Assembly: GCA_028277365.1 (NCBI GenBank)
Contig: JANQGK010000040.1
Coordinates: forward strand, 1-50,169
Length of the DNA stretch: 50,169 nucleotides
From: Halieaceae bacterium
Lineage (GTDB): Bacteria; Pseudomonadota; Gammaproteobacteria; Pseudomonadales; Halieaceae
Direction of reading: 5' to 3'
How positions within the stretch are numbered: the first letter of the stretch is position 1; every line of letters starts with the position of its first letter. The position numbers and the translations under genes were made by a program. The notes under the pieces were generated by a model that ran no database searches, was not told the DNA's origin, and worked only from the letters and a program-made list of their open reading frames with translations. Positions 34,156-43,604 of the stretch are shown here, one piece after another.

Positions 34156-34938
34156 CTAGGCGATTTCCCCCGGCGCTAAACCTAAGTATTTGCGAAGCTG
34201 GTACACGCCGAGGTAGAACGGCCCGGTGTCCAGCACGGCCACGCAAAACTTGAAGATGTAGTTTGAGAACATCAGCGTCAGCAGCGTCTCGGTGCTCATC
34301 TCTCCGGCCAGGTACACAGCGCCAAAGGTCACCAGCACCACCATGAAAGAGTCCACCAACTGGCTGATCATGGTGCTGAAGTTGTTACGCACCCACAGGT
34401 ACTTGCCGCGGGTCACACGCTTCCAGAAGTGGAATAGCTGCACGTCACAGTACTGAGCGGCAATGTAGGCCATCATTGAGGCAAATACCGCACCTGAGGT
34501 GGTGGCGTAGATGAGTTGATACAACTCTACCTGTTGTTCGACCACGGTGCCGTCAGGCAGGCCAACCGGCGCGGCAAGCTGCATCATCTGCCAGGGCGGC
34601 AGCGACTCCGGCCCCACCGGCGGCACCAGGTTACCGATGTATATGAAGGCGAGAATGAAAAAGTTAAGGCCCAGCCCCAGGGTGACCATAAAGTTGGCGC
34701 GGCGTTTGCCGTAAAGCTCGCAGATCAGGTCGGTACACAGGAAGGTGATGGGGTAGGGCAGTACGCCCACCGCAAGCTGCATCGGGCCGAGCTGGATGAA
34801 GCGCGTGATGCCGAGAATGTTGAGCATGGTCATCGCGCAAATGAAAACCCCGGCCAGCATCAGAAACACTCGCTCCCGGCGTTCAGCCAGCAGCGCGGGG
34901 TCGATCACTGGCGTGCTGGTATTCTCTAGGGTCGCCAT
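34156..34938 (-). CDS. yhhQ: Queuosine precursor transporter (YhhQ / VUT family)
   Basis: 260-residue inner-membrane protein with about six helices. It contains the family pattern MTMLNILGITRFIQ, VLPYPITFLCTDLICELYGK with the conserved D-x-x-x-E-x-Y-G-K, FASMMAYIAAQYCDVQLFHF and STMISQLVDSFMVVLVTFGA. YhhQ imports the queuosine precursors preQ0/preQ1 for tRNA modification. Its start is 2 bp after the stop of the SDR gene upstream, so it shares a transcript with that and the acyl-CoA synthetase. A PTPS-family gene lies 2 kb away but may not be QueD. Confidence 0.9.
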   Translation of the reverse strand: MATLENTSTPVIDPALLAERRERVFLMLAGVFICAMTMLNILGITRFIQLGPMQLAVGVLPYPITFLCTDLICELYGKRRANFMVTLGLGLNFFILAFIYIGNLVPPVGPESLPPWQMMQLAAPVGLPDGTVVEQQVELYQLIYATTSGAVFASMMAYIAAQYCDVQLFHFWKRVTRGKYLWVRNNFSTMISQLVDSFMVVLVTFGAVYLAGEMSTETLLTLMFSNYIFKFCVAVLDTGPFYLGVYQLRKYLGLAPGEIA

Positions 34939-34940
34939 GC

Positions 34941-35642
34941 TCAGCTCTCCCGCTGGCCCAGGTTGGCGTGCAGCATGGCGCCGTTAATCACCGGGTTGTG
35001 GTGAGCCCACTCAATAAGGCTGGCGATCTCGTCCGGGTCGATCAGCCGATTGAAGCTGTTGAGACTGGCAATGCTGTCGATCACGGTCTGGTCGTTGCCC
35101 AGATGGGTGCGCAGCATCTCGGTGTCGGTAAAGCCGGGGCAGATGCAGGCAGTGTGCACGCCACTGCCCATCAGGTCCTGGCAGGTCGCTTTCATCATGC
35201 CGGCCACCGCGTGCTTGGAAATCACGTAGCTGAAGGATCCGGCGACGGCTTTCTCCGACAGGGTGGAGCCTACGTAGAGCACGCTGGAACCCGCCGGCAG
35301 CAGTGGCAGTAGCGAGCGGTTCAAAGTGTTGGCCGCGATTACATTGGTTTGCAGCGCCGACTGCAGGTGCTCGTCCGGGCAGTCCGTTGCGCTGTCTTTC
35401 AACATCTGGCAGGCGTTGTGTACCAGTGCCACCCGGGTGGACTGTTCTACAACCGGTACCAGCCTGGCGATCGCCGCCTCGATAGCGGCATTGTCACTGA
35501 GGTCGCAACCAATATTCTCGACGCCCTCCACCGGGCACTGGCGGCGCGACAGGTTGTAAACGTTGAATCCGCCAGCGGTAAAGCGAGCTGCTGCGGCGGC
35601 GCCGATACCGACGCTGGCGCCGGTGATAATGGCTGTGTTCAT
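34941..35642 (-). CDS. Short-chain dehydrogenase/reductase
   Basis: 233 residues. Rossmann start TGASVGIGAAAAARF, cofactor strand CDLSDNAA, LVHNACQM in place of the usual NNAG, and the catalytic site GSFSYVISKHAVA (Y-x-x-x-K). PGFTDTEML closes the substrate side. It resembles the benzil-reductase/sepiapterin-like short SDRs. Substrate unknown. It sits between a MatB-like ligase and a queuosine-precursor transporter with short gaps. Confidence 0.88.
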   Translation of the reverse strand: MNTAIITGASVGIGAAAAARFTAGGFNVYNLSRRQCPVEGVENIGCDLSDNAAIEAAIARLVPVVEQSTRVALVHNACQMLKDSATDCPDEHLQSALQTNVIAANTLNRSLLPLLPAGSSVLYVGSTLSEKAVAGSFSYVISKHAVAGMMKATCQDLMGSGVHTACICPGFTDTEMLRTHLGNDQTVIDSIASLNSFNRLIDPDEIASLIEWAHHNPVINGAMLHANLGQRES

Positions 35643-35663
35643 GGTCAGGCTGGGTCCTTGTAA

Positions 35664-37127
35664 TTATTGGGTGGCGACGCTGTCCCCGGGTGCGAACCAG
35701 TCCCGGTATTCGTCCCGCAGTCGGTTCTTTTGCACCTTGCCCATCGTATTACGGGGCAAGTCGCTGCGCTGGATGTATGCCTTGGGCTGCTTGAAGCGTG
35801 CGAGCTGGCCGGCCAATGCGGTTTCAAGCTGCGCCTCGCTCGCAGTGGAGTCTGCCTCGGCCACCCACACCGCCACCACGGCTTCGCCGAAATCCGCGTG
35901 AGGTACGCCGATCACCGCGGACTCGCGGACGCCATCGACAGCGTCCAGGCACAGCTCAACTTCCTTGGGGTAGACGTTGAGGCCTCCGCTGATGATCAGG
36001 TCCTTTTCGCGGCCCACCAGCCACAGGCGGCCGTCGGCATCCAGGCGTCCGAGGTCGCCGGTGATAAAGAAGCCATCCTCCCGGAACTCCGCCGCCGTCT
36101 TCTCCGGCATTTGCCAATAACCGCGGAACACGTTGGGGCCGCGCACTTCCACCACGCCCACCTCGCCAGCTGGGAGTGCTTCGCCATGGTCGTTGCACAC
36201 GCGCAGCTCGACACCGGGCAGAGCGTAGCCGACGCTGCCCGCCAGTCGCTCGCCGTCGAGGGGGTTGGAGCTTAACATGCCGGTTTCCGACATGCCGTAG
36301 CGCTCGAGGATGCGATGCCCGGTGCGCGCCTCGAAAGCGGCGAAAGTTTGTTCATTGAGCGGCGCCGAGCCGGAAATGAACAGGCGCATATCGCTTACGC
36401 TCTGGCGGTCGAAGTCTTCGCGTTCGAGCATACGAGAGTAGAAAGTGGGCACGCCCATCATCAGCGTCGCGCGGGGTAGCTGCGCCAGCACCGTGTCGAC
36501 ATCGAAACGCGGCAGGAACAGGATGGTGGAGCCGCTCATGAGCGCGGTGTTCAGCGCCACGAACAGTCCGTGCACATGGTAGATGGGCAGGGCGTGCAGC
36601 AGCACATCATCGGGCTTGAAGCCCCACAGTTGATGCAGGGTCTCGGCGTTGCTGCGCAGGTTGCCGTGGCTCAGCATGGCGCCCTTGGAACGCCCCGTGG
36701 TGCCAGAGGTGTAGAGGATGGCAGCCAGGCTGTCCTCGTCGACGCCGGCCACGTCTTCCAGGGGTGCTACCCGGCTGCTGTCCAGGCACAGACGGCGCAG
36801 TCCGGCGTCATCGATTTCTACCGCCGGGTGAGCGTCTTTGCGGAAGTAATCGAGCTCGGCTGCCGTGTAGGCGGTGTTCAGCGGCAGCAAGACCAGCCCC
36901 GCCCGCAGGCAGGCCAGGTAGAGAGCAACGGCTTCCGGAGACTTGTCAGCCTGCACCAGTACCCGGTCACCGGGTTGGGCCCGATCCAGCAACACCCTGG
37001 CCATACGGGCAGACAGGGTGTCCAGTTCCGGGAAGCTCCAGGTGCTGCCGTCAGGCAGTTGCAGGCAGCACTTGTCCGGTTGATCCGCAAAGCCGCGGGC
37101 CAGCGTAAGGTAGAGGTTCTCACTCAT
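35664..37127 (-). CDS. matB: Malonyl-CoA synthetase-like acyl-CoA ligase (MatB type)
   Basis: 487 residues. ANL-family motifs: AAILYTSGTTGRSKGAMLSH (A3), PLNEQTFAAFEARTG with ERYGMSETGML (A5), GDLGRLDADGRLWLVGREKD (A7/A8) and LPRNTMGKVQKNRLR with the adenylation lysine. The A3 loop and size are most like malonyl/methylmalonyl-CoA synthetases, which activate free malonate for malonyl-CoA formation; other short dicarboxylates are possible. First gene of a transcript with the SDR and the transporter. Confidence 0.82.
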   Translation of the reverse strand: MSENLYLTLARGFADQPDKCCLQLPDGSTWSFPELDTLSARMARVLLDRAQPGDRVLVQADKSPEAVALYLACLRAGLVLLPLNTAYTAAELDYFRKDAHPAVEIDDAGLRRLCLDSSRVAPLEDVAGVDEDSLAAILYTSGTTGRSKGAMLSHGNLRSNAETLHQLWGFKPDDVLLHALPIYHVHGLFVALNTALMSGSTILFLPRFDVDTVLAQLPRATLMMGVPTFYSRMLEREDFDRQSVSDMRLFISGSAPLNEQTFAAFEARTGHRILERYGMSETGMLSSNPLDGERLAGSVGYALPGVELRVCNDHGEALPAGEVGVVEVRGPNVFRGYWQMPEKTAAEFREDGFFITGDLGRLDADGRLWLVGREKDLIISGGLNVYPKEVELCLDAVDGVRESAVIGVPHADFGEAVVAVWVAEADSTASEAQLETALAGQLARFKQPKAYIQRSDLPRNTMGKVQKNRLRDEYRDWFAPGDSVATQ

Positions 37128-37216
37128 CGCGCCACCTTATCACAGCGAGCGCGCCCACATTGATTACCTGGGCTCGCTGTGGATTACTAGGTTGAGCGCA
37201 GCTACCCCGGATACCC

Positions 37217-37708
37217 ATGGAACGACTCACCACGATCTACATCGACAAGGAAAGCCACAAGTTTTCCGCAGCCCACTTCACGGTGTTCTCCGCCACCGAG
37301 CGCGAGCGCCTGCACGGGCACAACTTCAGCGTGTCTGCGCGGATCGTTGCGCCGGTGGACGACAACGGCCTCACCGGGGACTACGCCGTGTACAAGAACC
37401 AGATCCGCAAACTCTGCGATAGCCTGGACGAATACACGCTGATTCCTTCGCAGTCACCGCACCTCAGCATCGAAGAGGATGGCGACTACTACCGGGTTGC
37501 CCACGATCAGGACACCCTGATCCTGCTGAAAGCCGATACCCTGGTGATCCCTGTGCGCAACACCACAGTGGAAGACCTGTCTCACTACCTGCTGGAAACG
37601 CTGGTGGAAGACAAACCTTTTCTGGAAGCTCAGGACATCCGCGAGATCGAGGTCATGGTGTCCTCCGGTCCGGGCCAGACCGGCTCCAGTTTCTACCGGG
37701 TGAAGTAG
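37217..37708 (+). CDS. 6-pyruvoyl-tetrahydropterin synthase family protein (QueD-like fold, catalytic Cys not seen)
   Basis: 163 residues. The three zinc histidines are visible: H20 in KFSAAHF and H33, H35 in RLHGHNFSV. TVEDLSHYLLETLVE and the terminal SGPGQTGSSFYRV strand fit the T-fold. The cysteine that QueD and PTPS carry shortly before the LHGH motif is absent (SATERERLHGH), so preQ0-pathway or tetrahydropterin activity is doubtful. Starts with ATG, transcribed away from the MatB operon. Confidence 0.78.
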   Translation: MERLTTIYIDKESHKFSAAHFTVFSATERERLHGHNFSVSARIVAPVDDNGLTGDYAVYKNQIRKLCDSLDEYTLIPSQSPHLSIEEDGDYYRVAHDQDTLILLKADTLVIPVRNTTVEDLSHYLLETLVEDKPFLEAQDIREIEVMVSSGPGQTGSSFYRVK

Positions 37709-37741
37709 CTCTTGTGGCGGGCCGAATCCTGAGCCCGCGGC

Positions 37742-38890
37742 CTAACCGCCCAGCAGGTCGTCGTGTTCGCCGAGCTTCGGCGGCGGTCGATGATACTCCA
37801 CCGGCGTACGCGACAGCTTGATCGGGCAGCCCGCCACTTCCAGCCCGGGGTTGTCGGGATGCGGGACGTTGACTCGCATGTCGCGGGCCAGCACCTGCGG
37901 GTCGGTGAATACCTCCTCCACGTTGTTGATCGGCCCGGCGGGCACGCCGGCGACTTCCAGCGCGGCGAGCCACTCGTCGCGACGACGCTCGCGCATTTTC
38001 GCTTCCAGCAGCGGCACCAGCAGCCCCCGGTTTTCGACCCGGGCCCGATTGCTGGCGAAGCGCGGGTCATCGGCCAGCTCCGCCAGTTCCAGTGTGTTCA
38101 CAAAGTTGCGGAACTGATTGTCGTTGCCCACCGCCACAATGCAGTGGCCGTCCGCCGTCGGGAAGGCCTGGTAGGGCACGATATTGGGGTGAGCGTTGCC
38201 GAGCCTGCCCGGCACGCTCCCGCCTACCAGGAAGTTGCTGGCCTGGTTGGCCAGGGTGGCAGCGGTCACGTCGAGCAGGGCCAGGTCGACGTACTGCCCA
38301 AGGCCGGATTGTTCGCGTTCACTCAGCGCCGCCAGAATACCGATCGTGGCGTACAGGCCGGTCATGATATCGCTCAGCGCCACGCCGACCTTTTGCGGCT
38401 CACCGTCTTCGGGTCCGGTAACGCTCATCAGGCCGCCCATGGCCTGAATCAGGAAGTCATAGCCGGGGCGCGAAGCGTAGGGCCCGGTCTGTCCGAAGCC
38501 GGTGATGGAGCAGTACACCAACCGCGGGTTGTCCGCAGCCAGGCTCGCGTAGTCCAGGCCGTACTTCGCCAACCCGCCAACCTTAAAGTTCTCCACCAGT
38601 ACGTCTGATTGTTTCGCCAGGTCGCGGATGTACTGCTGGCCTTCGGGTGTGCGGAAGTCGACGCGCACCGAGCGCTTGCCGCGGTTGGTGCAAAGAAAGT
38701 AGGCGGATTCTGCCGTGGGCTTACCCTCGCTGTCTTCCAGCCAGGGCGGCCCCCAGCGGCGGGTATCGTCGCCCTCCGGGCTTTCTACCTTGATGACGTC
38801 CGCCCCCAGGTCCGCCAGGGTCTGGGTCGCCCAGGGTCCGGCCAGCACCCGCGACAGGTCCAGCACCCGGATATGGGACAGGGCGCCCAT
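37742..38890 (-). CDS. CaiB/BaiF (family III) CoA transferase, probably glutarate CoA-transferase
   Basis: 382 residues. Family III signatures: IRVLDLSRVLAGPWATQTLA at the N-terminus, VKVESPEGDDTRRWGPP, FLCTNRGKRSVRVD, and the central VYCSITGFGQTGPYASRPGYD with the conserved aspartate. Its ATG overlaps the stop of the glutaryl-CoA dehydrogenase gene (TGATG), so the two are coupled. Paired with that enzyme and a divergent LysR gene, the likely job is transfer of CoA from succinyl-CoA to glutarate, the entry step of lysine/glutarate catabolism. Confidence 0.9.
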   Translation of the reverse strand: MGALSHIRVLDLSRVLAGPWATQTLADLGADVIKVESPEGDDTRRWGPPWLEDSEGKPTAESAYFLCTNRGKRSVRVDFRTPEGQQYIRDLAKQSDVLVENFKVGGLAKYGLDYASLAADNPRLVYCSITGFGQTGPYASRPGYDFLIQAMGGLMSVTGPEDGEPQKVGVALSDIMTGLYATIGILAALSEREQSGLGQYVDLALLDVTAATLANQASNFLVGGSVPGRLGNAHPNIVPYQAFPTADGHCIVAVGNDNQFRNFVNTLELAELADDPRFASNRARVENRGLLVPLLEAKMRERRRDEWLAALEVAGVPAGPINNVEEVFTDPQVLARDMRVNVPHPDNPGLEVAGCPIKLSRTPVEYHRPPPKLGEHDDLLGG

Positions 38891-40071
38891 CAGAAGGCCG
38901 GGATGTCGGTCTGGGTGCGGCCGAGGATCAGCGCGTGAATGTCGTGGGTACCCTCGTAGGTGTTCACCACTTCCAGATTCACCATGTGGCGCATCACCGG
39001 ATACTCGTCAGAAATGCCGTTGCCGCCCAGCATATCGCGGGCCTTGCGGGCGATCTCCAGCGCCTTGCCGCAGCTATTGCGCTTGATCAGCGAGATCAGC
39101 TCCGGCGATATCTCGCCGCTGTCCATCATCTGCCCGGCGCGCAGGCAGGCTTGCAGACCAATGCTGATCTCGGTCTGCATGTCGGCGAGCTTGAGCTGGA
39201 CCAGTTGGTTGGCCGCCAGCGGCCTGCCGAACTGTTGGCGCTCCAGGGTGTAACTGCGCGCACCGTGCCAGCAGGTTTCCGCTGCCCCCAGTGCGCCCCA
39301 GGCGATACCGTAGCGGGCGTTGTTGAGGCAGCCGAAGGGGCCCTTGAGGCCCTCGACGCCGGGCAGCAGCGCGCCTTCGCCCACCCGCACTCCGTCCATG
39401 ACAATTTCGCCGGTAATGCTTGCGCGTAGTGCGAGTTTCCCTTCGATCTTCGGTGCCGACAGGCGGGCCATGCCCTTCTCAAGCACAAAACCGCGGATGC
39501 GATCATCGTCGGTCTTGGCCCACACGACGAACACATCGGCAATAGGGCTGTTGGAAATCCACATCTTGGCACCGCTCAGCTCGTAACCGCCGTCAACGCT
39601 GCGGGCTCGGGTGACCATGCCGCCGGGGTCAGAGCCGTGGTCCGGCTCGGTGAGGCCGAAGCAGCCGATCCACTCGCCGCTGGCCAGCTTCGGCAGGTAT
39701 TTCTGCTTCTGTTCTTCGGTGCCGTAGGCGTAGATCGGATACATCACCAGGGAAGACTGCACGCTCATCATCGAGCGGTAGCCGGAATCCACCCGCTCGA
39801 TTTCCCGGGCGATGAGGCCGTAGCTGATGTAGTCGACACCCGGGCAGTCATAGCCCTGGATGGTCGACCCCAAGAGGCCCAGTGCTCCCATCTCCGCAAA
39901 GATGGCCGGGTCGGTGGATTCGGCCCGGAACGCCTCCTGCACCCGCGGCGCCAGTTTGTCCTGGGCATAGTGGCGCGCGGCGTCGCGCACCATGCGCTGC
40001 TCCTCACTCAGTTGCTGTTCCAGCAGGAAGGGATCCTGCCAGTCGATCTTGTGCCATTTGCGGGCGGTCAT
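38890..40071 (-). CDS. gcdH: Glutaryl-CoA dehydrogenase
   Basis: 393 residues from ATG 40071, which has GGAG 8 nt upstream; an earlier in-frame ATG at 40113 is less plausible. FAD-dependent, decarboxylating: glutaryl-CoA to crotonyl-Co[33 protein letters not shown] and [16 protein letters not shown] are family motifs. The catalytic base is the glutamate of [17 protein letters not shown]. Cotranscribed with a family III CoA transferase and divergent from a LysR regulator 89 bp away. Confidence 0.94.
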   Translation of the reverse strand: MTARKWHKIDWQDPFLLEQQLSEEQRMVRDAARHYAQDKLAPRVQEAFRAESTDPAIFAEMGALGLLGSTIQGYDCPGVDYISYGLIAREIERVDSGYRSMMSVQSSLVMYPIYAYGTEEQKQKYLPKLASGEWIGCFGLTEPDHGSDPGGMVTRARSVDGGYELSGAKMWISNSPIADVFVVWAKTDDDRIRGFVLEKGMARLSAPKIEGKLALRASITGEIVMDGVRVGEGALLPGVEGLKGPFGCLNNARYGIAWGALGAAETCWHGARSYTLERQQFGRPLAANQLVQLKLADMQTEISIGLQACLRAGQMMDSGEISPELISLIKRNSCGKALEIARKARDMLGGNGISDEYPVMRHMVNLEVVNTYEGTHDIHALILGRTQTDIPAF

Positions 40072-40137
40072 GCCTGAACTCCATGGGAAAAGCGCCATGG
40101 TAGTGGCCGCCAATGCATAAATAAAATATATTTAAAA

Positions 40138-40150
40138 TATGTAAAGCATA
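40138..40150. promoter_or_regulatory. LysR-type T-N11-A motif in the divergent promoter
   Basis: TATG-N5-CATA (TATGTAAAGCATA) is a T-N11-A palindrome in a very A/T-rich 45-bp stretch between the divergent gcdH and lysR starts. AAATATATTT at 40124-40133 is a second palindrome. Such sites are usual for LysR regulators; this one is adjacent to the regulator's own ATG. Confidence 0.4.
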
Positions 40151-40160
40151 TAGAACAAAT

Positions 40161-41036
40161 ATGTTAGACCTGCGCAGGCTGGAGATTTTCGCCGCCGCCG
40201 CCCGCCTCGAGAGTATTAGCGGTGCGGCGGCGGAGCTGCATATGGCGCAGCCCGCGGTGAGTATTGCCATCGGCCGCCTGGAACAGGAGCTGGGCGTCAG
40301 CCTGTTTGAGCGCAGCGGCCGCCGGGTGCGCCTTACTGCGGAAGGCCGCCGCCTGCAGGCTCAGGCCGAGAGTCTGCTGGAGCACGCGGCGCAGGTGGAA
40401 GACTCGGCGCGCGAACTGAACCGCCTGGACAGCGGTGAGCTACACCTGGGTTGCCCGGCCATGCTGGCCACTTACTATCTGCCGCGGCTGCTGGGCGACT
40501 TCCTGGCACAGTACCCCGGCCTGCGGGCGTCGGTCACCCAGGCCGGCACCGGTGATGTCGAGCAGCTGCTGTTGGAGGACCAGCTGGAGGCCGGGGTGAT
40601 TACCGTACAGGAAGACAGCGCCGATGCCGGCCTGGAACTGCGTCGCTTGCTGCGAGAGCGGGTGGTGGTACTGGTGGCGAAAGATCATCCCTGGGCGCAG
40701 CGCCGCTATCTCAATATCACCGCATTGGCCGCTACCCCCATGGTGCTCTATGAGGCGGGCTACTTCATACGCCAGCGTTTCGATAGCCTGTGCCGCGAGC
40801 ACGCGGTGGAGCCGGAGGTGCGTATGCAAACCAATTTCCTGCCGCTGATTATCGACATGGTGCAGCGCGGCGTTGGTGTCGGTATCGGCCTGCAGATGAT
40901 GGCACAGGCCGAGCCCGGCCTGGTTGGCATACCCCTGCGCCCTACGATTGAGCTGGAATTGGCGCTGGCCAAGCGCCGCAGTCGCCGCATCGCCCTGGCC
41001 AACCAGGCCTTTATGGACTGGCTGGCGGCTTCCTGA
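40161..41036 (+). CDS. LysR-family transcriptional regulator (GcdR-like by context)
   Basis: 291 residues. The N-terminal HTH (FAAAARLESISGAAAELHMA...AVSIAIGRLEQELGVSLFER) and substrate-binding domain (GELHLGCPAMLATYYLPRLL; LVAKDHPWAQRRYLNITAL; LPLIIDMVQRGVGVGIGLQM) are complete. It is divergent from gcdH and the CoA transferase, so it probably activates them in response to glutarate or a related acid. The effector is inferred from context only. Confidence 0.92.
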   Translation: MLDLRRLEIFAAAARLESISGAAAELHMAQPAVSIAIGRLEQELGVSLFERSGRRVRLTAEGRRLQAQAESLLEHAAQVEDSARELNRLDSGELHLGCPAMLATYYLPRLLGDFLAQYPGLRASVTQAGTGDVEQLLLEDQLEAGVITVQEDSADAGLELRRLLRERVVVLVAKDHPWAQRRYLNITALAATPMVLYEAGYFIRQRFDSLCREHAVEPEVRMQTNFLPLIIDMVQRGVGVGIGLQMMAQAEPGLVGIPLRPTIELELALAKRRSRRIALANQAFMDWLAAS

Positions 41037-41112
41037 GACCACTGCTCGACAGCTGCTGAGCGGCGTCCGGTCGGCGAGCCGCTGCTTCCCGGTCTACGGC
41101 GAAAGCCTCGGC

Positions 41113-43473
41113 CTAGTTGAAGTACTTGCGCACCGAGATGCCGAAGGTCCGCGGCTGGGTCACCGACAGGCGCTCCTTGCCCCAGCGATTATTGAAGAAC
41201 AGCTCACCGCGCTCGTCGTCGATATTCTGCACATAGGCGGTGACGCTCCAGCTGGGAGCATCGAGGCCCACGCGGGCGTCCCAGGTGGAGTATTCATCCT
41301 GGATGCGCGGCGCTGGTGCGAACACGATCGACTCCAGGCCTTCCAGGGCATTGACCGACTCCCCGACAAAGGACCAGTCGAGGCGGGCGAAGGGGCTGGC
41401 GCCCAGCAGGTCGAAACCGAACTGATACTCAACCCCCAGCGATGCCTTGGATTCCGGTGCCAGCGGCAAGTCGGTGCCTTCGGTAGCCTCGATCGGGAAG
41501 CCGGTTTCCTCGAACACCGTCGCAGTCTCGGACAGCTCCGCGTCCAGCCAGGCGTAGGTGCCGTCGATGGTCAGGCCCGCTACCGGCGTCCACGCGAAGT
41601 CGGTTTCGATGCCGTTGATTTCGGCTTCCGGGAAATTGATGATGCCCAGCGCGAACACCGTCGGCTGCGGATCGTTGGCCTGGATCTGGATGTCGTCCCA
41701 GGTCATGGTGTAGGCGGTAATGTTCCAGCGCAGGGTGCCGTCGAGCCACTGGGTTTTCGCGCCGATCTCGAAGTTCTCAAGAATATCTTCGTCGTAGCTG
41801 TCGGGGATTACCGAGTTGGGGCGAACGGTGTTCGCGCCACCGGAGCGGAAGCCTTCGGAATAGGTCGCGTAGACCAGCTTGTCGTCGTCAATGTTCCAGG
41901 TGACGTTAAGCTTGGGTACCCAGCCGCTATTGCTGTCCTTGGCGGGTGAGTCAGCCAGGAAAAAGTCCACGTCGGCGTTCGGTGTTGAGCCCTGCATCAG
42001 GGAACCCTGTTGTAGCAGGGTATCCCGCTCTACCTCGTACCAGCGGGCACCGGCGGTGATCGAGATATTGTCGGTAACATCGTAAGTGACCTCGCCGAAG
42101 ATGGCGGTGTTTTCAATCTCCGAGTCGTAGACGCCAAAGAAGAAGTTGTCACTCGGTCCCGGCGGGAATGTGCCCGTGTAATTGTAGCGCTGGTAGGCGA
42201 GGTAGGCGCCCCCTGGAGTATCCGACAGCCCGTCGAGAGTCGCAGTGAAAAGGGTGTTGTTCTCGATCTTTGAGTAGAAGAAGCCGACCAGGCCATTCCA
42301 GCGGCTGCCGGAATCTGATGGTGTGGTCAGGCGTGCCTCGAGGCTCCAGCGGTCTTCGCTGGCGTTGGTGTCGGCGAAGCCCCGCGGGTCACCGCCAAAA
42401 TCATAGGCTGCGTAGTAGGGGTAGTTGCTGGAGAGCCTGTTGAACTCGAACAGGTAATCGGTGGCATCGGCGGTATAGCGGAAGTCGCGGTCGAAGTAGG
42501 ACACCGCCAGCAGGCCGTCCGCCCAGCCCAGCTTGCCTTCCAGGGTGAGACCGACCTGGTACCACTCGTCGTTGAGGCTCTCGTCGCTGTAGCGGGTCTG
42601 CTGCAGGTCGCCGACATCGGTATTGGTATCACCAAAGCCTTTGAGTTCCTGGTCCTGCCAGATACCCAGCACTTCCACGTACCAGTCTTCATTGGGTTCC
42701 CAGCGAACATGGAGGCGACCACCGTCCATCTCGCTCTCATTGACGTCTTCACCGGTGAAACCGCTGTTGTCGAAAGTACCGCCCTGGCTGGGCGCGAGCA
42801 CGTTGTCGACAAAGCCTGCTTCCTGGTTGGTAAAGCCCACCAGGCGTACGGCCACCGTGTCGCTGACCGGTACGTTGACCATGCCGCTGACGTCATAACC
42901 GTCATCGCCGTCGTCGATGGTGTGGAAGCCGCCGTCGAGCCAGGCCTCGAAACCATCCGTACTGGCCTGGTTGGTAATAACGCGCAGGGTGCCCGACTGG
43001 CTGGAGTCGCCAAACAGGGTGCCCTGGGGCCCTGACAGGGCCTCCACCCGCTGGATGTCTATCAACCGCGGATTGGGGTTGCGGCCTGCGGACGTGATCG
43101 GCTGCTCATCGAGATACACCGCCGACGATGGGTTGGTGCCGAATTGGATACCGGAGGAGGCAACGCCCCGGAATACCACCGACGTTCCCGCCGGCTCACG
43201 GCGGGCGATGGCAATGCCGGGAATCTGCTTGGAGTAGTCGTCGATGCCCTTGAAGCCGCGGCGCTGGATGTCTTCGGTGGTGAACGCCTGGATCGACTGA
43301 GGGATGTCCTGCATGCTGGCGGCACCGCGTTTGGATGCGGTGACAATCACTTCTTCCAGCGTCGGTGCAACTTGTGCCTGTGCCTGGCCGGCACCGGCGG
43401 CAGTCGCCACAGCGATTGCCATAGTCTTACGCTGGCTTGGAAGCCGTTCCGCACTCGCCATCCCACCACCCAT
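41113..43473 (-). CDS. TonB-dependent receptor
   Basis: About 786 residues from ATG 43473 (other in-frame ATGs at 43512 and 43461). A signal-like stretch ending AGQAQAQ is followed by the plug (LEEVIVTASKRGAASMQDIP, GISI-like QIPGIAIARREPAGTSVVFR, VEALSGPQGTLFGDSSQSGT) and a 22-strand-type barrel ending VRKYFN with a terminal aromatic. The opening 'EEVIVTA.+R' is the usual start of marine TonB receptors for siderophores, vitamins or oligosaccharides; the substrate is unknown. No riboswitch-like element was found upstream. It is divergent from the hydroxylase gene by 130 bp. Confidence 0.93.
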   Translation of the reverse strand: MGGGMASAERLPSQRKTMAIAVATAAGAGQAQAQVAPTLEEVIVTASKRGAASMQDIPQSIQAFTTEDIQRRGFKGIDDYSKQIPGIAIARREPAGTSVVFRGVASSGIQFGTNPSSAVYLDEQPITSAGRNPNPRLIDIQRVEALSGPQGTLFGDSSQSGTLRVITNQASTDGFEAWLDGGFHTIDDGDDGYDVSGMVNVPVSDTVAVRLVGFTNQEAGFVDNVLAPSQGGTFDNSGFTGEDVNESEMDGGRLHVRWEPNEDWYVEVLGIWQDQELKGFGDTNTDVGDLQQTRYSDESLNDEWYQVGLTLEGKLGWADGLLAVSYFDRDFRYTADATDYLFEFNRLSSNYPYYAAYDFGGDPRGFADTNASEDRWSLEARLTTPSDSGSRWNGLVGFFYSKIENNTLFTATLDGLSDTPGGAYLAYQRYNYTGTFPPGPSDNFFFGVYDSEIENTAIFGEVTYDVTDNISITAGARWYEVERDTLLQQGSLMQGSTPNADVDFFLADSPAKDSNSGWVPKLNVTWNIDDDKLVYATYSEGFRSGGANTVRPNSVIPDSYDEDILENFEIGAKTQWLDGTLRWNITAYTMTWDDIQIQANDPQPTVFALGIINFPEAEINGIETDFAWTPVAGLTIDGTYAWLDAELSETATVFEETGFPIEATEGTDLPLAPESKASLGVEYQFGFDLLGASPFARLDWSFVGESVNALEGLESIVFAPAPRIQDEYSTWDARVGLDAPSWSVTAYVQNIDDERGELFFNNRWGKERLSVTQPRTFGISVRKYFN

Positions 43474-43604
43474 GTTTTTTTTCTGTTGTAAGTCGCTCGA
43501 GTATTCCTGCAAGGCCCCTCAAAATCAAGAATGGGCGCTATCGAAAAACCGCCGGCCACGACTCGATTGACGAGGCCCCTGTCGGCGCCTAAGGTGAGCC
43601 GCTT

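Noticed and set aside
37217..37708. Naming the PTPS-family gene queD
   Set aside because: The zinc site is present but the conserved cysteine before LHGH is not, so a queD name would overstate the evidence.
41037..43604. Cobalamin riboswitch upstream of the TonB-dependent receptor
   Set aside because: The 130 bp between the divergent starts show no B12-box-like motif and are too short for the full element.
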